DNA of 64,000 nucleotides from Deroplatys truncata (GCA_030765065.1 CM060986.1:74951573-75015572), one strand, 5' to 3'; shown: positions 44,586-58,395, counted from the stretch's first letter. Notes: generated by a model from the letters alone, not told the origin. Numbers and translations are program-made.

Positions 44586-47500
44586 TTTAGGCGTTAATGA
44601 TGATTTAAAATCTTAAAATGTCATAGCCCTAAGTCAAATTCATTTTTGGGTATTACAAAATCTTTAAATGATGATAATTAACAAACTATTAGAGAAAATG
44701 AACAAAGCTACACGGCAACACATTTGTAAAACATTAGAAAGTGGCTGTCGAACATAAACAAATTTAATTTGTTTATAGAAAGATATCATTCTAAAAGTTT
44801 TCAATATTGCCCTCGTATAGCAGTATTACAATATAGGCTATGGATGGACCTTATTAAATAGGGTGGGTGGCCCTTTTTAATCATTATTTTCCATAATATT
44901 GGTCTATTTACTCCATCAAACTCCTTTTCATTATCAATGTCCTTTATGTGTGTTTCTAAATAATTATGTTATTCTATTTTCCAGTATCTAATTTATAATG
45001 AAAATGCAATCAATAGTCTATTTTTATTTTCAGAAATCATGATGTTCATTTAGTGACAAATACTTTTGCTATATAACTTAACACTTTGTAATTGTTTTTG
45101 CATATATTTTATAACGCGTCACTAGAATGCTAAGGTCTTTGTAATTATTGTAATTGTTTCTCTCTCATTCTATAGAAATTAGGACTGCAATATTCCATTC
45201 TTCAGGACACATCCATGTTCATCATATATGTATTAGGCTGAGGAAACGATTGAATATATTTGGGGTTAAAACTATTGTTAACTATTGTTAACTTCCATAA
45301 ATTCTTCCATACTTATGAAGTCTGTGCCTTTTACTGAAGCATAATTTAGTTTACATACTCCGAAGCTACGTAGTGTTCTGTAACAAAAGTTTCCGAAAGT
45401 TGTTCATTTGGTTGTTTCTGGAAATAAACGCCCACTTATTACGGTGCAATTCACAACATACGCTACTATAGTAGCGTGGTAACGGTTATTTCCCCTCTTT
45501 GTTTTAATCTCTTCAAGTGCAAATTATAATACGTATTTATTGATCGCCAGTTTTGTCAACTAAAGGGGGCAGCAGTACCGATTTATTGGAACATAGTTCA
45601 ATGCGTCATTTGTGATAATCAGTTTTAATTGTGCGAGCGATTATCACAATAAAATACGAACGAGTTTTCACAAGTGTTTGTAGCTTGTAACTCCTGCATA
45701 CTATCTATAGGGCAGAGAAATTCAAATATTTTCTGCAATCAGATGAATATATAGAACTCGGGCCGTATGTGTGGATACAGAACGGTTGACTAACATTTTA
45801 GGTGTTTATAGGTTATGTTTATTCCTGCTAATTTTTTCCGTCACAGCTAATAAAGAACACGAAATATGTTTGTTTATTCTGAATTATATGCATCCGCTCA
45901 GTTTCGTGTACAAAACGTGTCACACAGGTACCTCAGATATATGAATCTATGCCATAAATATCCGAAAAAGAGCCTAAGTTAAAATAAAGACATTTGATCA
46001 GACATGACTTTCAAAATTTTTTGAAACATTGAACGATTTTTAATTTAATGGAAGATTGTTTTTCTTAGTCTATTGTATAAACGGGAATTAATACTTTTAT
46101 TTAGTAATAGAAGGTCGTGAAAACCTTTACATTTCAAAATGCCATATTCTACAATTTTACATTTTTTTGGAATTCAAGTATTACATATATGTAATTTATA
46201 TACAAGTATTACATACTTAATTTTATTTAGAAGTAGAAGATCGTAAAAGCCTAGTTTCTCTACATTTCTTGTGGCGCTTGGAACATCTTTACATTTCAAA
46301 ACTCCATATTATATCTATAATTTTAGATTGATTTAGGACAAGAGTGGAGAAAAAGACTTCCTTCCGCGAGTCACCAAATATGCAACACGCACTGCATCAC
46401 TCAGCAGCATGTGAAAAACAAAGGAACGGTTGCAGAGAGGGAACGACACCTACGAGTCAAAATAACTCGCGAGTCACGTTTTCGCCACCTCTAGGATTTA
46501 AGTATTACATATACGGAAGTGAAACTCATTAAAACACAGTTTTGCGTGAAAAGTCAGATATTTCACTCCAGTTACTTAATTTTTATCTTTTTTGTGCTTT
46601 GCTCTTCTCCGCATGCGAGTCATTTATGTTAATAGTACTAGCAGAATCCAGTGCTGCTTGCATTATTGCTTTAAATGTGGAGATTCTTCATTCTCTCTTC
46701 CCTTCTAACTGCCTTCATTCATTATTTCTCTCTTCCTCTCCCTCCCACTAACTAACTTCCCTCTCTGTCCCATCATCTTTTTACCTGTTTTCCTTTCCAC
46801 TTTTCTTCCCGCTCATTTCTCACTACATTACCTGAAGAGCTGATATTAAGCTTTGTTAGTATTTGTCTTAGTGTAATAATGCTACAAAAACGCAAAGAAA
46901 TGTTAGTAATTCCTCACAATAATTGTAATAAAAACTTCTAATAGCACTGCGTCACTCAACACGTGCTTTGGTCTTAAAATAATTTGTTTTATTTTTCATT
47001 TTCTGTGATAAATAATGATTCAAATTTTATATTTATTGATTATAATCGTACATAAACTATAAATAGAATTAATAATCTTCTTTACATTACATTTTTTTTG
47101 CATCTTGAGGACTCTTGGCATAATTTCTTTTTGTAGCTCAATTAGAGTTTTTAAACTAGATTTTGCATCATTAAATAAAGTTGTCTCAATGAAGTATTGC
47201 CAAAGTAGATTTGGAATATTTGGGGCGTTTCTTTAGCATCTGAAACGGAATGCGTTAGAGGCCAGTTTGATATTGTAGCAAAACTTAGGGCGGAAAACCC
47301 TGGGTTGCTAACAATAGGGGGGCCGTAGGCTCAGGGGCATATTCGGTACTGAAGGGATAGGGATTGCCATCGAGAAGCGGGGTAACATTAAATAAAGACT
47401 GTGTAAGGTGCTATAAAAACTAACCGCGGTTAGGCTATTTTATTAAGCGTTTTAGGTTTTGGGCCCACTAATCAATCCCAGCGTGCAGGAGCTTAAATAC

Positions 47501-47889
47501 CCATCACTAAGACTTACCTGAAGATAATTCTGGCAGCACTTAGTAAAATAATACTGCGTGGAGAGATTGATTTTCGAGAGCCAAGTTTAACGTAGATTCG
47601 TGTATCCTCACAGCAGTTTGACGCGACAAGATTAGGAGTGATGCCCTACAATCGTGGCCAATAAATACACTTAGCCATTCTACCTCAGCAACGTGTTGTC
47701 CTCGTTGCACGGTTTCTTCCAGTTACACTACTTTATGAAATCTGATGCATTTTCTCGGTTGTAGATTGAATCCAAAAAGGTCGTTACAGTACGCGTTATT
47801 TGTGGTAAAATGTTTCCAAATGATGTATGTATTATTCTGAGTTTTGATGTATCAGTTTGTTATGTTGGTAGACGTTTTCTGCTTTGCCA
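44586..47889. other. 3.3 kb gene-free DNA
   Basis: AT-rich with a GC-richer patch at 47240-47500. It contains an 18 bp palindrome (separate entry) and a local imperfect duplication ('agaaggtcgtgaaaacctttacatttcaaaa' near 46108 and a similar 'agaagatcgtaaaagcc...tttacatttcaaaa' near 46226-46302). Open frames at 46344-46532 and 46542-46751 are short and unrecognised. Confidence 0.45.
45460..45477. repeat. 18 bp perfect palindrome
   Basis: ACGCTACTATAGTAGCGT is identical to its reverse complement and lies in otherwise unremarkable AT-rich sequence. Confidence 0.95.
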
Positions 47890-48275
47890 ACGATGGAAAC
47901 GAAACGATGACTTTTAAAATAGATATCGAAACCCAGGCAATTAAAACTATTCACCGGTTCAAGGGGTTTTCTATCGAGAAATATTTTGGCTCTTAAGGGT
48001 CTAAACCTTTAAATGCTAAACTTTGTTTTTTGAATGCTATATTAAAACTGTAATTTTTTATAATATTGTTTAATCGATATTGAGCTTTCTGTAAACCTTC
48101 CTCTGAGCTAGATATAACAATCTGGTCATCCGCAAAAATCAAAATGTCTAAAATGTTACTCTAAAATTATCTGTCAACTATATATGACCTCGTCAATACA
48201 TAAATTAAAAAGGGATGGCGAAATAGGACATCCCTATCTTACACCTCCATTTATAGTTGCTCTTATTTGTTTTTT
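47890..48275 (-). pseudogene. non-LTR retrotransposon reverse-transcriptase remnant
   Basis: Minus strand reads, from about 48245 downwards, CKIGMSYFAIPFLIYVLT (the 'GCPLSP.LFNIY' RT motif), DILIFADDQIVISSSEEGLQ (catalytic YADD-type box as FADD) and YRLNNIIKNYSFNIAFKKQS then LAFKG. These are consecutive palm motifs of LINE reverse transcriptases of the kind common in insects. Stop codons interrupt the frame. Endonuclease and C-terminal parts are not recognisable. It is a dead fragment. Confidence 0.82.
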
Positions 48276-48662
48276 GTTTTGCATTCCAGTTTATATTTTA
48301 TTTTCTACATATAAGATTCTTATTGCAATTATGAAATTACATTATTTAGTTTTAAGTTTTTAGAGTTTTTAAGCTATTAGTTTTAAGTTTTAAATAGTAA
48401 TTTTGACATAATTGGCGGCGACGCCATTTTCTAGAATGGAATGTTAGACATGTTCACGAAATATAGTATTTTCGTTTCAATTTATTTAATTTTTCAATTT
48501 ATCCAATAATTATTTAATTTGAACTTAATTTAAACAAAAACATGCTAATTTACACACCGAGGAAGTTTAAAACCTGAATTGTATTTTAGATTTCACCCAT
48601 ATTCAATTATAACCTCTTTGAAGTTTCAAATGACACCTTTATAGTTTGAAGCTCATCTTTAC
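48276..48662. other. gene-free stretch
   Basis: AT-rich; nothing recognised. Confidence 0.45.
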
Positions 48663-49450
48663 TCTCTCTCTCTCTTCGCGTAACTATGATAGGAGAGGAA
48701 GTAGTTATTGTATTCCACCCATAAATTTAATATCTGATTATCACGGGAAATACAAGGCTTCAGGTCCCATGAATCTAAAAAATTTTTTTAGAAACATATC
48801 AATATTTCTGACTGCCTAACTGTGAGCAGCATAACTAAAGACGAAAAGTTGGACAAATACTAAATTACTATTTAATTTCACTAACTTCCAAGGATAAAAC
48901 AGGAAGATTTTCAAGAAAATATCTCGAATCAAAATACCCCTTACACGAAAATTTTTTCGTTACTACTTATATTCTCAAAAACGGCTCTAACGATGTCTAC
49001 TGAAACCGTTATCTTGAATTTTCTCTGAATAGCCTGAATCTTGCTCTTACTGAATGAATTTTGTATTTTGCACAACCGGTAAGCCATAAGAGATAGAAAC
49101 TGACTACTCAATATTTTTTTGCTAATATCCATTTTCGAGATATTCCTTGAATTTTGCGTTACTTCATCATTTTTTGAAGTCTGTCAGCATTATTTTGATT
49201 ATGTGATGTGATGGAAAGAATTTCAAATCCGGAAACATAGGTACCCACTTTTTGAACTCTTGGCTATCGTTTCATCCTCCTGTATCCGTCTTCTACTTGT
49301 AGCTACAACTGTAGATAAGATCATTTCTGCAAATATTTTTCCCGAATAAAATGAAGCAAATAGAAAAAATAAGCCTATGTAAGAATAGTTTGCAGAAGAA
49401 TGTAGAAATACATTTTGATGAGTAGAGAGTCATGCGAATATAACATATTT
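48663..49450 (+). repeat. REP-1 copy 15, degenerate
   Basis: Forward copy: 'gaggaagtagttattgtattccacccataaattt', 'gagcagcataactaaagacgaaaagttggacaaatac', 'cataagagatagaaactgactac' and near the end 'gtagagagtcatgcgaatataaca'. Confidence 0.75.
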
Positions 49451-49455
49451 TAAAG

Positions 49456-49640
49456 AGGTAGAATCAGACGACTGAAAAATTCAATGCCATAGCCGAGATT
49501 TGAACCACGGACCTCTCGGTGTCCGTCCGGTTGCTCTAACCACTGAACTACCATGGCAACATGTCGGTGCCACATTAAATTCTCCAACTGATTCGCATTT
49601 TTCCCGGTAAACCACAAGGGAATTTCAAATTGTATTGAGA
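49456..49640 (-). mobile_element. SINE-D copy 2
   Basis: Minus-strand SINE whose tRNA-like part (about 49485-49560) opens TGCCATGGTAGTTCAGTGG and has GTGGTTCAAATCTCGG as B-box region. Its ends, TGCCATG and TATGGCA, can pair as a 7 bp acceptor stem with one wobble. It lacks a proper anticodon stem and T33, so it is not a working tRNA. The 3' portion ends TCTGATTCTACCTC, shared with copy 1. Confidence 0.75.
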
Positions 49641-51432
49641 TGACATACCCCAATGGCGACTTACAATGCTATAAGCATTTTACGTCCCAGGCTTCATAGT
49701 TTCGTCCACTATTAGGTCAATTAATTCCATCTTTTAAAGAGCATTAATTTATTAGTACATATTAATTTGCTCTCATAAACTTCCCTCTCAATATTTAATG
49801 GGTGTAGTGTTTATTTAAATTTAATAAAGGTTATTTAGAATGGGAAACTTTGAAATGATACCATATGAGATTAAACATTTTAAGGATACCTTGACGAAAA
49901 AATTATTTGGAAACTTGCTAGATACAACTGTCTCAGGTGAGTATTCTTGGTGCATTTGCACTGGAAGAATTTTAACCCGAGTATTGTTTTTTGGGAACAA
50001 ATGGGAATAAAAGGCTTATTTATAGTAGAGTTTGCCGTGTCGTACTGAGTATACTGAATGACTGTAACAAGAAACTTATTCTGCTAGACTCTCTGTTTCT
50101 CCGTCATTTCGCTGCGATTGATGCAAAGTAGTTGTTTATGATTCAGTCGCAAATATACGCAGAAGTTTATTCATTAAATTCTCCAAAGGAAGCGAATTCG
50201 GTTAATGTTTGTTTTATTATACGTTTGGATTGATATCCAGCTTAAAAACGGGTTTAATTTTGTGTATACGAATAACTTGAAATTCATCGAGGGGACGTGA
50301 GGACAGAATTATTAGTACTGGGTTGTAACCCTTTTGTACCTCGAACTGACGCTCTGCCAGTCTCAGTCTCAGTTTTAGGCTTTCCCAAAAATTTTATTTG
50401 TGGGAACATCTGAAAATACAAAATGTATAAATAACCGCATGCAATAGAATATCTAAATCAAATATCACAGGAGAAATTGTCAAAACTACATATGCAGAAT
50501 TACGGATTTTCAGGGGTTTCTCGTACTCAGCCGGATATGTCTGTTGAGAGAGATCTTCAATACCTCATATAACAAGGTAATGGCCATTATCAGTTTTAAA
50601 TCTCATTTGTATTTTCAGAAAAAAAAATACTTTATGTGCTTAATGTCCAACTCCTCCCCGCCGCTGCATCTCGGTTCCCTAACACGAGACAGTGTTCTTA
50701 TACGGCCCGCAACCCGTTTAACCTACCTATATTTTTAAGCCTTTTATGCAATGATTTTATAAATGATTTATTTGTACGTTCAACTCAATCTAAACCTGTA
50801 ACGCTGAAGTCAGGACTTTTCTCTCGCATGTGTCATAAAGAAAGATTTTGGTTACAGAAGAATTATGATAGTTAATAGTGAACACAACAAATACAAATAA
50901 TAAATGCATTGGTAACTAATTGCTCTTCCACATATGAATTTTTCAATCCGATTTTATCTTTCCAATAAATACATATGTTAGTAATTTGAATAATTAGTGT
51001 AGGTAAATAATTATTTGTTTTATATATTTAAGTAAGCCAGCGAGGCACTAAAAAGATTTACTTAGGAGTGTGATTAACAATCAATCACAGGCAGGGATTG
51101 TAGTATTGTCGCTAGACAAAAAATCCAGCAAGATAGTTAAAACTTGAATGTTAATAGAGGGAAGACCTACGTCACGAACGCAGAAGTCCGAGTACATTTA
51201 GAGGTATCCATTGGATCTGAACGCGATTACCGGAGAGGCAAATGTTTATCTCTAGCAGATAAATCCGCGTAGTGTTGTAAGACACGATTCGGCGTAATTA
51301 AATTTAGAAGAACTGGCATTTAAGAAATATTTTAAATTAATCAAGAAGTAATACAGAAGTAAAGGCTTGCTGCAGTCGAATAAGAGTTACATCGTAAACA
51401 TTAACATGTTCCTTTGACAAAGTCAACCGGAA
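49641..51432. other. 1.8 kb gene-free DNA
   Basis: No gene, tandem repeat or recognised mobile element. Two overlapping 64 and 79 codon frames at 50544-50875 are unrecognised. Confidence 0.45.
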
Positions 51433-52816
51433 TAAATAGAGAGCCAAACAACTACGAACCGGCTGCGCGGTGCTTTTCCTGTCCGCGTTCTCGGCGCTCG
51501 TTTTTGTCTGCCGCTATCATAGAAAGGCGCGGATGAAACCATACAACGTTTTTAAAACTGCTTTTAAAGGCTTTACTTACCAACTTTATAAAAGGAGATG
51601 CTGAAACTGACCACCGTCGTTGTCCATATATTTTTACACCTCTTTAGGAAACTATCCATCACTCGCCGTAGTTCACGTTGAGAAATCCTGGCAATTTCCT
51701 GGCGGATATTTTGTTTTAATTCTTACAGGGTGTGTGGGTTTGTCTTGTACACTTTGTTTTAAGTTACCCCAGAGATAGAAATCACAGGTGGTTAGTTCGG
51801 GGGACCGAGTGCTAATAATTCTGTCCTCAAACACACTTTCAATTGTTCTCATCGAAATATTGGCCGTATGAGCTGCTGCAGAGTCTTGTTGAAAAAAAGC
51901 AAAATCGCGCTCCCTGTCAATTCTCTAAAAGAAGGGGGGAGGGGGCAAATCTATATTCACATATGTACGGGCGTCAACTGTTGACTCAAAAACAACTGGC
52001 CCTATAACTCTTTCTTCACTCACCGCGCATTTTTTTCGTCATGAAGGGGTACTTCATGAACAACATTAGGTTTGTCAGAGCTCCAATAACGATTATTTAT
52101 ATACACGGATATCCATGAAGGTGGAACCAAACCTCATCCGTGAAAAATATTAAATATGGGTCTATTTCACCATTATGTACACTATCGAGATACCACTCAC
52201 AAAATGTGCGACTCATTACAGGATCACTTGGTTGAAGAGTATGTGCCACAGTTATTTTATATGGTTTTAACTTCAGCAGTTTGGTAGCTCTTAGCGCAGA
52301 GCCAAAAGAAATGCCTGCCTTTTGTGGAAGACGCCTAAGTTATTTTTGGGGGGAGTTCTCCAAACGATGACCGATGTCGTTCAATATTTCTTCGGTAAGA
52401 ACCGCACGCATCTTTTAGATGAAAATTTCCAGTGGCCTGAAATTTATTGTAAACTTCATGGATTGTTGTAAAGCCTGGAACTTTTACACCTGAAAATCTT
52501 TCTGCAAATCGTACTTTCACTTGGCAAGCTAACTGAGTTAACACATAGGAATCATAAATAAATACATGCTATGCAGTAGAAAACATATACTGACCCATGA
52601 TACACTTTGTGACTAAGTAAAGGACAAAATAATACATAATTCCTAATATCATAACTACATCACATCACCGTCAACTCAATACTGCACTTCACACTGCAGA
52701 GCAAAACCACGTCAACAGCGTGAGCTTTTTTATAGCAGCAGTGCGTTATTATGTTTCCACACTCCCAGTGGAAAAACACCGCGCAGCCGGTTCGTAGTTT
52801 CTTGGCTCTCCCGTTA
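51433..52816 (-). mobile_element. Tc1/mariner-superfamily DNA transposon with ~41 bp TIRs
   Basis: Terminal inverted repeats start GAGAGCCAA at 51439 (left) and, inverted, end at 52810 (right). They match at 38 of 41 bases over a block that includes CTACGAACCGGCTGCGCGGT. TA dinucleotides at 51433-51434 and 52815-52816 are positioned as a possible TA target duplication, although the outermost 4 bases of the two ends differ. The interior encodes a decayed transposase on the minus strand (next entry). Length (~1.4 kb) is normal for the superfamily. Confidence 0.85.
51540..52544 (-). pseudogene. transposase pseudogene of the Tc1/mariner-like element
   Basis: In order on the minus strand: helix-turn-helix region (LACQVKVRFAERF ... 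TTIHEVYNKFQATGNF, 52544-52400); LKLKPYKITVAHTLQPSD near 52250; first catalytic Asp in IFFTDEVWFHLHGY (~52110-52150); second in FAFFQQDSAAAHTANIS (~51860-51905); third acidic position in SPELTTCDFYLWG (~51770-51805), six or so residues closer than the family spacing. Several stops and frameshifts separate the blocks. It is the same transposase type as the plus-strand N-terminal fragment at 37973, whose PYNITV motif corresponds to PYKITV here. Confidence 0.85.
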
Positions 52817-53365
52817 CAGAAATATATGTAACAGTATCAGGAACTTAGCTGCAAATTACCAAAAGGCGCATCCACCAATTGTGTAACAACCCCAGAAATC
52901 AACCTTGTACCGTGCTCAATTATATGCAGCATACCTACAGAACACACTTGTTATTGTAGCGAAAAATGTGAATAATTTTAGATTTAATAACACTTCTGTA
53001 ATAGGCGTTTCTTAAAGATGCAGCATAAGCAGAACTCTGGGAGACTGAAAATGCAATCACTCCATCTCCACCATCTGCATCAGTATCTGAAAATGCAGTT
53101 ATAACTATTCTAAGCTCCAGGAAGCAGAACAGGGGAGATATTCAGGATTTACCTAAAGTTGACATGGGAACATTTGAACCAAAACAAGATTCCATCTCAA
53201 TGCATTTATTCACTAGTTAACACATACTTGGTAGTTCCTTCTCTACGACTTAATGCATGGTGGCCGGCACCTTGGATGAAAACACCGGGTGCCCCTTGGT
53301 TTTCACATGTTGCCAAACTTACTCAGCTTCAGCTATTTAGGAACATTGTGGCTAGCTACTCTGCC
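52817..53365. other. gene-free spacer between transposon and its duplicate fragment
   Basis: No gene recognised. A 94-codon plus frame starting at 53159 runs into the duplicated block and is probably fortuitous. Confidence 0.45.
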
Positions 53366-53621
53366 TTACACCTGAAAATCTTTCTGCAAATTGTACTTTC
53401 ACTTGGCAAGCTAGCTGAGTTAACACATAGGAATCATAAATAAATACATGCTATGCAGTAGAAAACATATACTGACCCATGATACACTTTGTGACTAAGT
53501 AAAGGACAAAATAATACATAATTCCTAATATCATAACTACATCACATCACCGTCAACTCAATACTGCACTTCACACTGCAGAGCAAAACCACGTCAACAG
53601 CGTGAGCTTTTTCATAGCAGC
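53366..53621 (-). repeat. 256 bp duplicate of the transposon's 5' region
   Basis: Matches 52484-52739 (offset 882) at 253 of 256 positions. It covers the start of the transposase and the subterminal region but stops just short of the inverted repeat. It lies on the same strand as the parent. Either a recent local duplication or a fragment of a second, nearly identical insertion. Confidence 0.95.
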
Positions 53622-56600
53622 CCAACACGAGTGGCGTTCCCGTATGCGCATGCGTACAACACTAGAATGTTTTGAAAACTAACACTTATTCCGGCATAAA
53701 GGCAGGAAGTCGCAACAAATAAACCAACGTCATAATATCTTCTTGAAGATACAGCAAATAGAACGATTTTAGTGAATACTATTGTTCTTTATTCAACCTT
53801 ATCAGCATTATTTATTACAATGCGTTCCCTACCATTCTATACAAAGATTTGGCAAAATGCGTGATTCAGGGCATTGAATGGTGCATACAAAGAGGGTTTT
53901 AAGGGAATCGTGATACGTCATCTTTAACTTTTTGCCTGGATGTTCTCTGAGCGTATAGGAGCGACACTGGAGGGTACGATATACATGAGATGATGAATGA
54001 TACACAGAAATTGGGCCTGGGGACTCGTTGCCACTAAATTACGCAGCACTTGCTCCTAATCGGCGGAAACAAAAGCCAGGAAACCTCGGAGAGTAATTTA
54101 CACCATACTGAAATTGCCTCATATTGACTCATCTCTTAAGTATCGTTTAGTCAGTTTTGTTTAATTAATGGTTGTCGCGGTAACTTCGTGTTATCTTTTT
54201 GCTGAGCGCCTCTTATTGTTTTACTACTTTGAGTTTTGGATTCTTTGTCCTCCGGCTAGCTATTATTTCTCAGTCGAGCATATCTCTTAAACAGGGTGTG
54301 TAAACGGAAAGGATTTATTACTGAAAGATAACGCTGATAAAAGAATTTGTTTGTACACATTTATTGCCGTCACACTTTATTCATTTCACATAATTATTCT
54401 TGATACACGCCCGACTGAAACTGTTATATTTTTTATGTTACTATAATCACTTATTTGCTGCACATTATTAATTCGCGTATTTTACATTTATAACTAACTT
54501 TACGACGCGAGAGATTCTGATGAACTGAGCGACGTATAACCTTTGTATGATTCTGTTGGACTGCACGACGTATTATCCGCGAATGCTTCTGTTGGAATGA
54601 ACGTTACCCGTCTCTCGGCTTCATAATTTATACTACCTCACCCGATATGCCTAAAGATTATAATCGAGCTACTATTGGTTAATAAAACGCGCCAACATTA
54701 GCGTTTATTTTTATATCCAATCAAAATTACGAACACAAATATTCTAGGAAAAATATTCCCTCCATTTCTACAGAAAAGCGCGCTACTCTGACGTCATTTT
54801 TTGTCTCTAATAATTGATAAACAACTCGCCCCCTCGCTCATTGTTACCAGCTCCTATTGTCAGTTTCAGTGAGGCCGTGTAAACTTATTTCCTAACAATG
54901 CTTATAATTAACAAACATCTCAAATTAATGTCATACAATAATGCTTATTTACACTACAATCACTCTGGCATTTACATTGTTGTGATATAAAATACTGCCA
55001 CATGGTTACTTACATTTATATTATAAATTATTTAAATGCAACACTAGAAATAAAGAACATCAATTTCGTATTGGTGTTGAAGAATATAAATAAACAAATT
55101 GATTGGTAGTAATTTATAAAATTGCTTAGCAATGACGAAATTGAAATCCAATGTAGTGGATAATAAAAATGCATGTAATATATTTATGTATGCATTGCGA
55201 ATCATAATTGTTAATTATATTGTTAGAAAATACCGTTTGTCACAAAATTTGCTTAAAGCATTTTTTGTCTTTTAAATAATTAATGAATTATTTATGGCTA
55301 CAGAGAAAGAAAAAGAAATTTAGAATAACGTTAAACAATTCGTTAAAGAAGATGGTCAAAAGAATTGAATTCGCAAGGAAGCAAATATTGTAAAACACAA
55401 TACATAATAAAGAATTAATTATAGCACCACAAAGATATTCAAAAAGTATTCTTAATAAATATGTCGTTTTTCGTCGTTAACAAATACATTCAGGAGTGAA
55501 ATTAGCCACACATTCGAGTAAAAGCTAATTTATTGGATTTGTTATTCAAATAACAATCTTACCTTTCTAAACAGGAAAATATCCTGAGATGAGAGTTATC
55601 ATTGCTACGAATTGAGCTAATAGTATTTTAAAAATCTTAAAATACAACGAACAAGAAGTACACTAACAAGGTTATTACGCGTAACACACACTATATATCA
55701 ACAATCACTGAATAAGGAAATCTCCGCAAAGAAATTCACTTCTTCCACGCCAGCCATAAAATTTGTATTACCAAATCGAGTAGTTTAAAGTTTACTGCAT
55801 CCACGTCTACACGATCATCGAGAACTTCGAGAATATTCACCAGGAGCCAGAGACAACACCATCATCCCACACTAACCGCGACATCCCCCAATCAGCTCGG
55901 AACCAAAAATCGCTTCAGTGTCAAAACATTAATTTCTTTAAGTGGTGCGAAACATTTTCATTAGCCGATTCTTTATGGAATACTTCATAAATTTAAAAAC
56001 CTAAATCTAAATGACACAGCTTTAAAGCTTAAAAGTTAAGCTGCATGCACTTTTCTATTAGACACGGTAATGTCTGCATATCATTATATTAATTACTGTT
56101 ATTTGAAAGCGACCGGTTATTACCAACTTGATGCTTTGTTATATTAAAGCGGAATGTTCGATTTTCTCAAGGATTATTCCTTTTGAAACTAGCCTCGTCT
56201 ATATCTGGAAGAGAGACACCCATAAATAAGAAACGACCATAAAAGTTCACGAGATAGATTGTGTAAAGTTCATTAATTAAGGGTACGCTTTCTAAAATAT
56301 GAGACAAAATGTTGATTTTTCATAATTTTGTTATGTGCTTGAATCTACCAGGAACGAAGTGGTTTAAAGCAAATTCAATACTCCATCTGCAAGTGACCAT
56401 ATTTCGCTATTTACTGAAAGCCTGCAAATATGAAGTAGCTCTGAGTTGAGTTATTTACTACTCTATTTTTAACATTTTTGGGCACTATAAATCATTTTCA
56501 TACTAAATCATCTGATAGATTCTTTAGATTTTTCCACGTTCCTTCAGAAGATATAGAAATATGGAGTTTTGCGCTGATTTTTCTCTACTTTTACTTCAGA

Positions 56601-57596
56601 AGAAAAAACATTTTGGAAATTAAAATTAACCCTTTATTTATAGTTCAACCATTAAAGTCTTACTAAACCGAATACACAGTTCTATTGAATATAGCTTTGT
56701 TTAAATTGTTAGCTATGAAAGAGTTATCTTTGTGCAAGTAATGCATACTTATTTAAATTAAAATATTTTTAAAAGACATATATGTTTATTGCTGAAAGCG
56801 TTTATGTATGTACGGCATAGTCAGTGTTAGGATATACTACATAAATTCAATATTATAATATTCCTGCACTCTGGCTGAATGGAATTTGACCAATACACTA
56901 TACTAAAGACTAAATATATGTTGGCAGAAATTAATACGTGATAATAGAAGCAAAGATTAGAACATTCACTAGCGTGCACTATTAACTGAATTCTGTTACA
57001 CAAGTGTATGTAGAAATATATAATTGTATTTAAATATATTAACATAACTCTATGCAATATTAACATATTAGCTCTCGTGTATTTATTTATTGAACGATAG
57101 ACAATGTTAACAGGCATTCTTCAAAGAGTTCATTGTTACATAATGTCTTTATGTTCAGGCGAAGAGCGTTTTACATTATAATGCTTTGTCTGTAAACTAA
57201 TTTAATATATCACAATTATAAACTGTATTCATGAGAGTTCATAGAATATTATATGATAACGTGAACTGTGCAGTATTACCACAGCATTACACTACACAGG
57301 GTGTTTCAAAATGGGATACAAAAAAAATTGCGGATTAGAAGTAAAGACCAAGATATACAAAATAAGTCTATAGATAAACTTGGGGCTGCAAATTAAGAGA
57401 CCCTTCTAGTTACAGAAAATTCAACAGATTTAGTTAAACCTTTACATAACTCTATCTCGTGTAGTATAAGTGTTTGAATTTCAGTTAAATGTCTCGTAAT
57501 GTTTTCGAGATATTCATTAAAAAAAACGGAAACTTTTAGAAAGAGTACTCCAGGATGGAAATTTTAAGCATTTTATATTTTGAAAATAAGAATCTT
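53622..57596. other. 4 kb gene-free AT-rich DNA
   Basis: No credible gene. 54260-54990 is reminiscent of the 990 bp insertion at 43.4 kb ('tctcttaaacagggt' against 'tctcttaacagggt', and '(g)attggttaat'), too little to call a copy. TGCGCATGCG (NRF-1-like) occurs near 53645. Confidence 0.4.
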
Positions 57597-58395
57597 TTTT
57601 ACTTTATCTATTACTCACCTGTAGTTAGCAGAGGGGGTATTGAAATTTTCACTTAGAAATACAACATGGAAATGTCACCGGAAATACACGTTTTGAGGTC
57701 GTCGAATAAACACGTGTTTTTAAAAAAGTCTGTGTGTATGTGAATAATATAACTGAAATGTGGCATAAATACCAAACTAGTATCTTAATTTCAGCGTCTT
57801 CCAAGGATACGACATGAAGATTTTTTTAAAAATGAACCCTCACCCCAAACTACCTTTCATATAGAACATTTCTATTGTTTTGATGTTCTCAAAAATGTCT
57901 AATGATTTTAATTAAAATGTTTATCACGTATGATGACAAAGAAGATGCCTATCTTGATTTTCTGCGCGTAGCTAATGAAGACCTCTTCACTATGAGTTTT
58001 CCATAATTTTGTATAATTGATAATCCATCGGAGGTACACGAAAACTTATTACACAAAAAAGTGGATCTCGTTAAAACATAACCTTTGTGTCAAGTAATTT
58101 TTTGTGGTATTAAGTTTCCGAGGTATTCTGTATTGGTTTGAATTTTTAAATACTTTATACTTTTCTCAAGTGCAAGATCGCTATTCATTTTTTCTCGTGG
58201 CGATGCAAAGAGTATGGAATTTCAAAGACTCGCTTAACAACTCAGTTTTAAAGATCTGACTATCGCTACTGTATCCCCCTATATGTACCTATAATGAAAT
58301 GAGTAAAGGTTTATGCAAAGTTAATCTGGATTTAAAAAAAAACGGCTTTTGTATGAATAGCTTGTAGATAACGTTAGGATGTAATAAATCAAATG
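57597..58395 (+). repeat. REP-1 copy 16
   Basis: Forward, diverged copy: 'tttttactttatctattac', 'aatgtcaccggaaatacacgttttgaggtc', a TGTGTGTATG remnant at the microsatellite site, 'gcgtcttccaaggatacgacatgaag', 'gactatcgct' and 'aacgttaggatgtaataaatca' at the end. Confidence 0.78.

Noticed and set aside
54260-54990. Second copy of the 990 bp insertion at 43.4 kb
   Set aside because: Only a few short matches such as 'tctcttaaacagggt' and 'attggttaat' were found, with no common ends.
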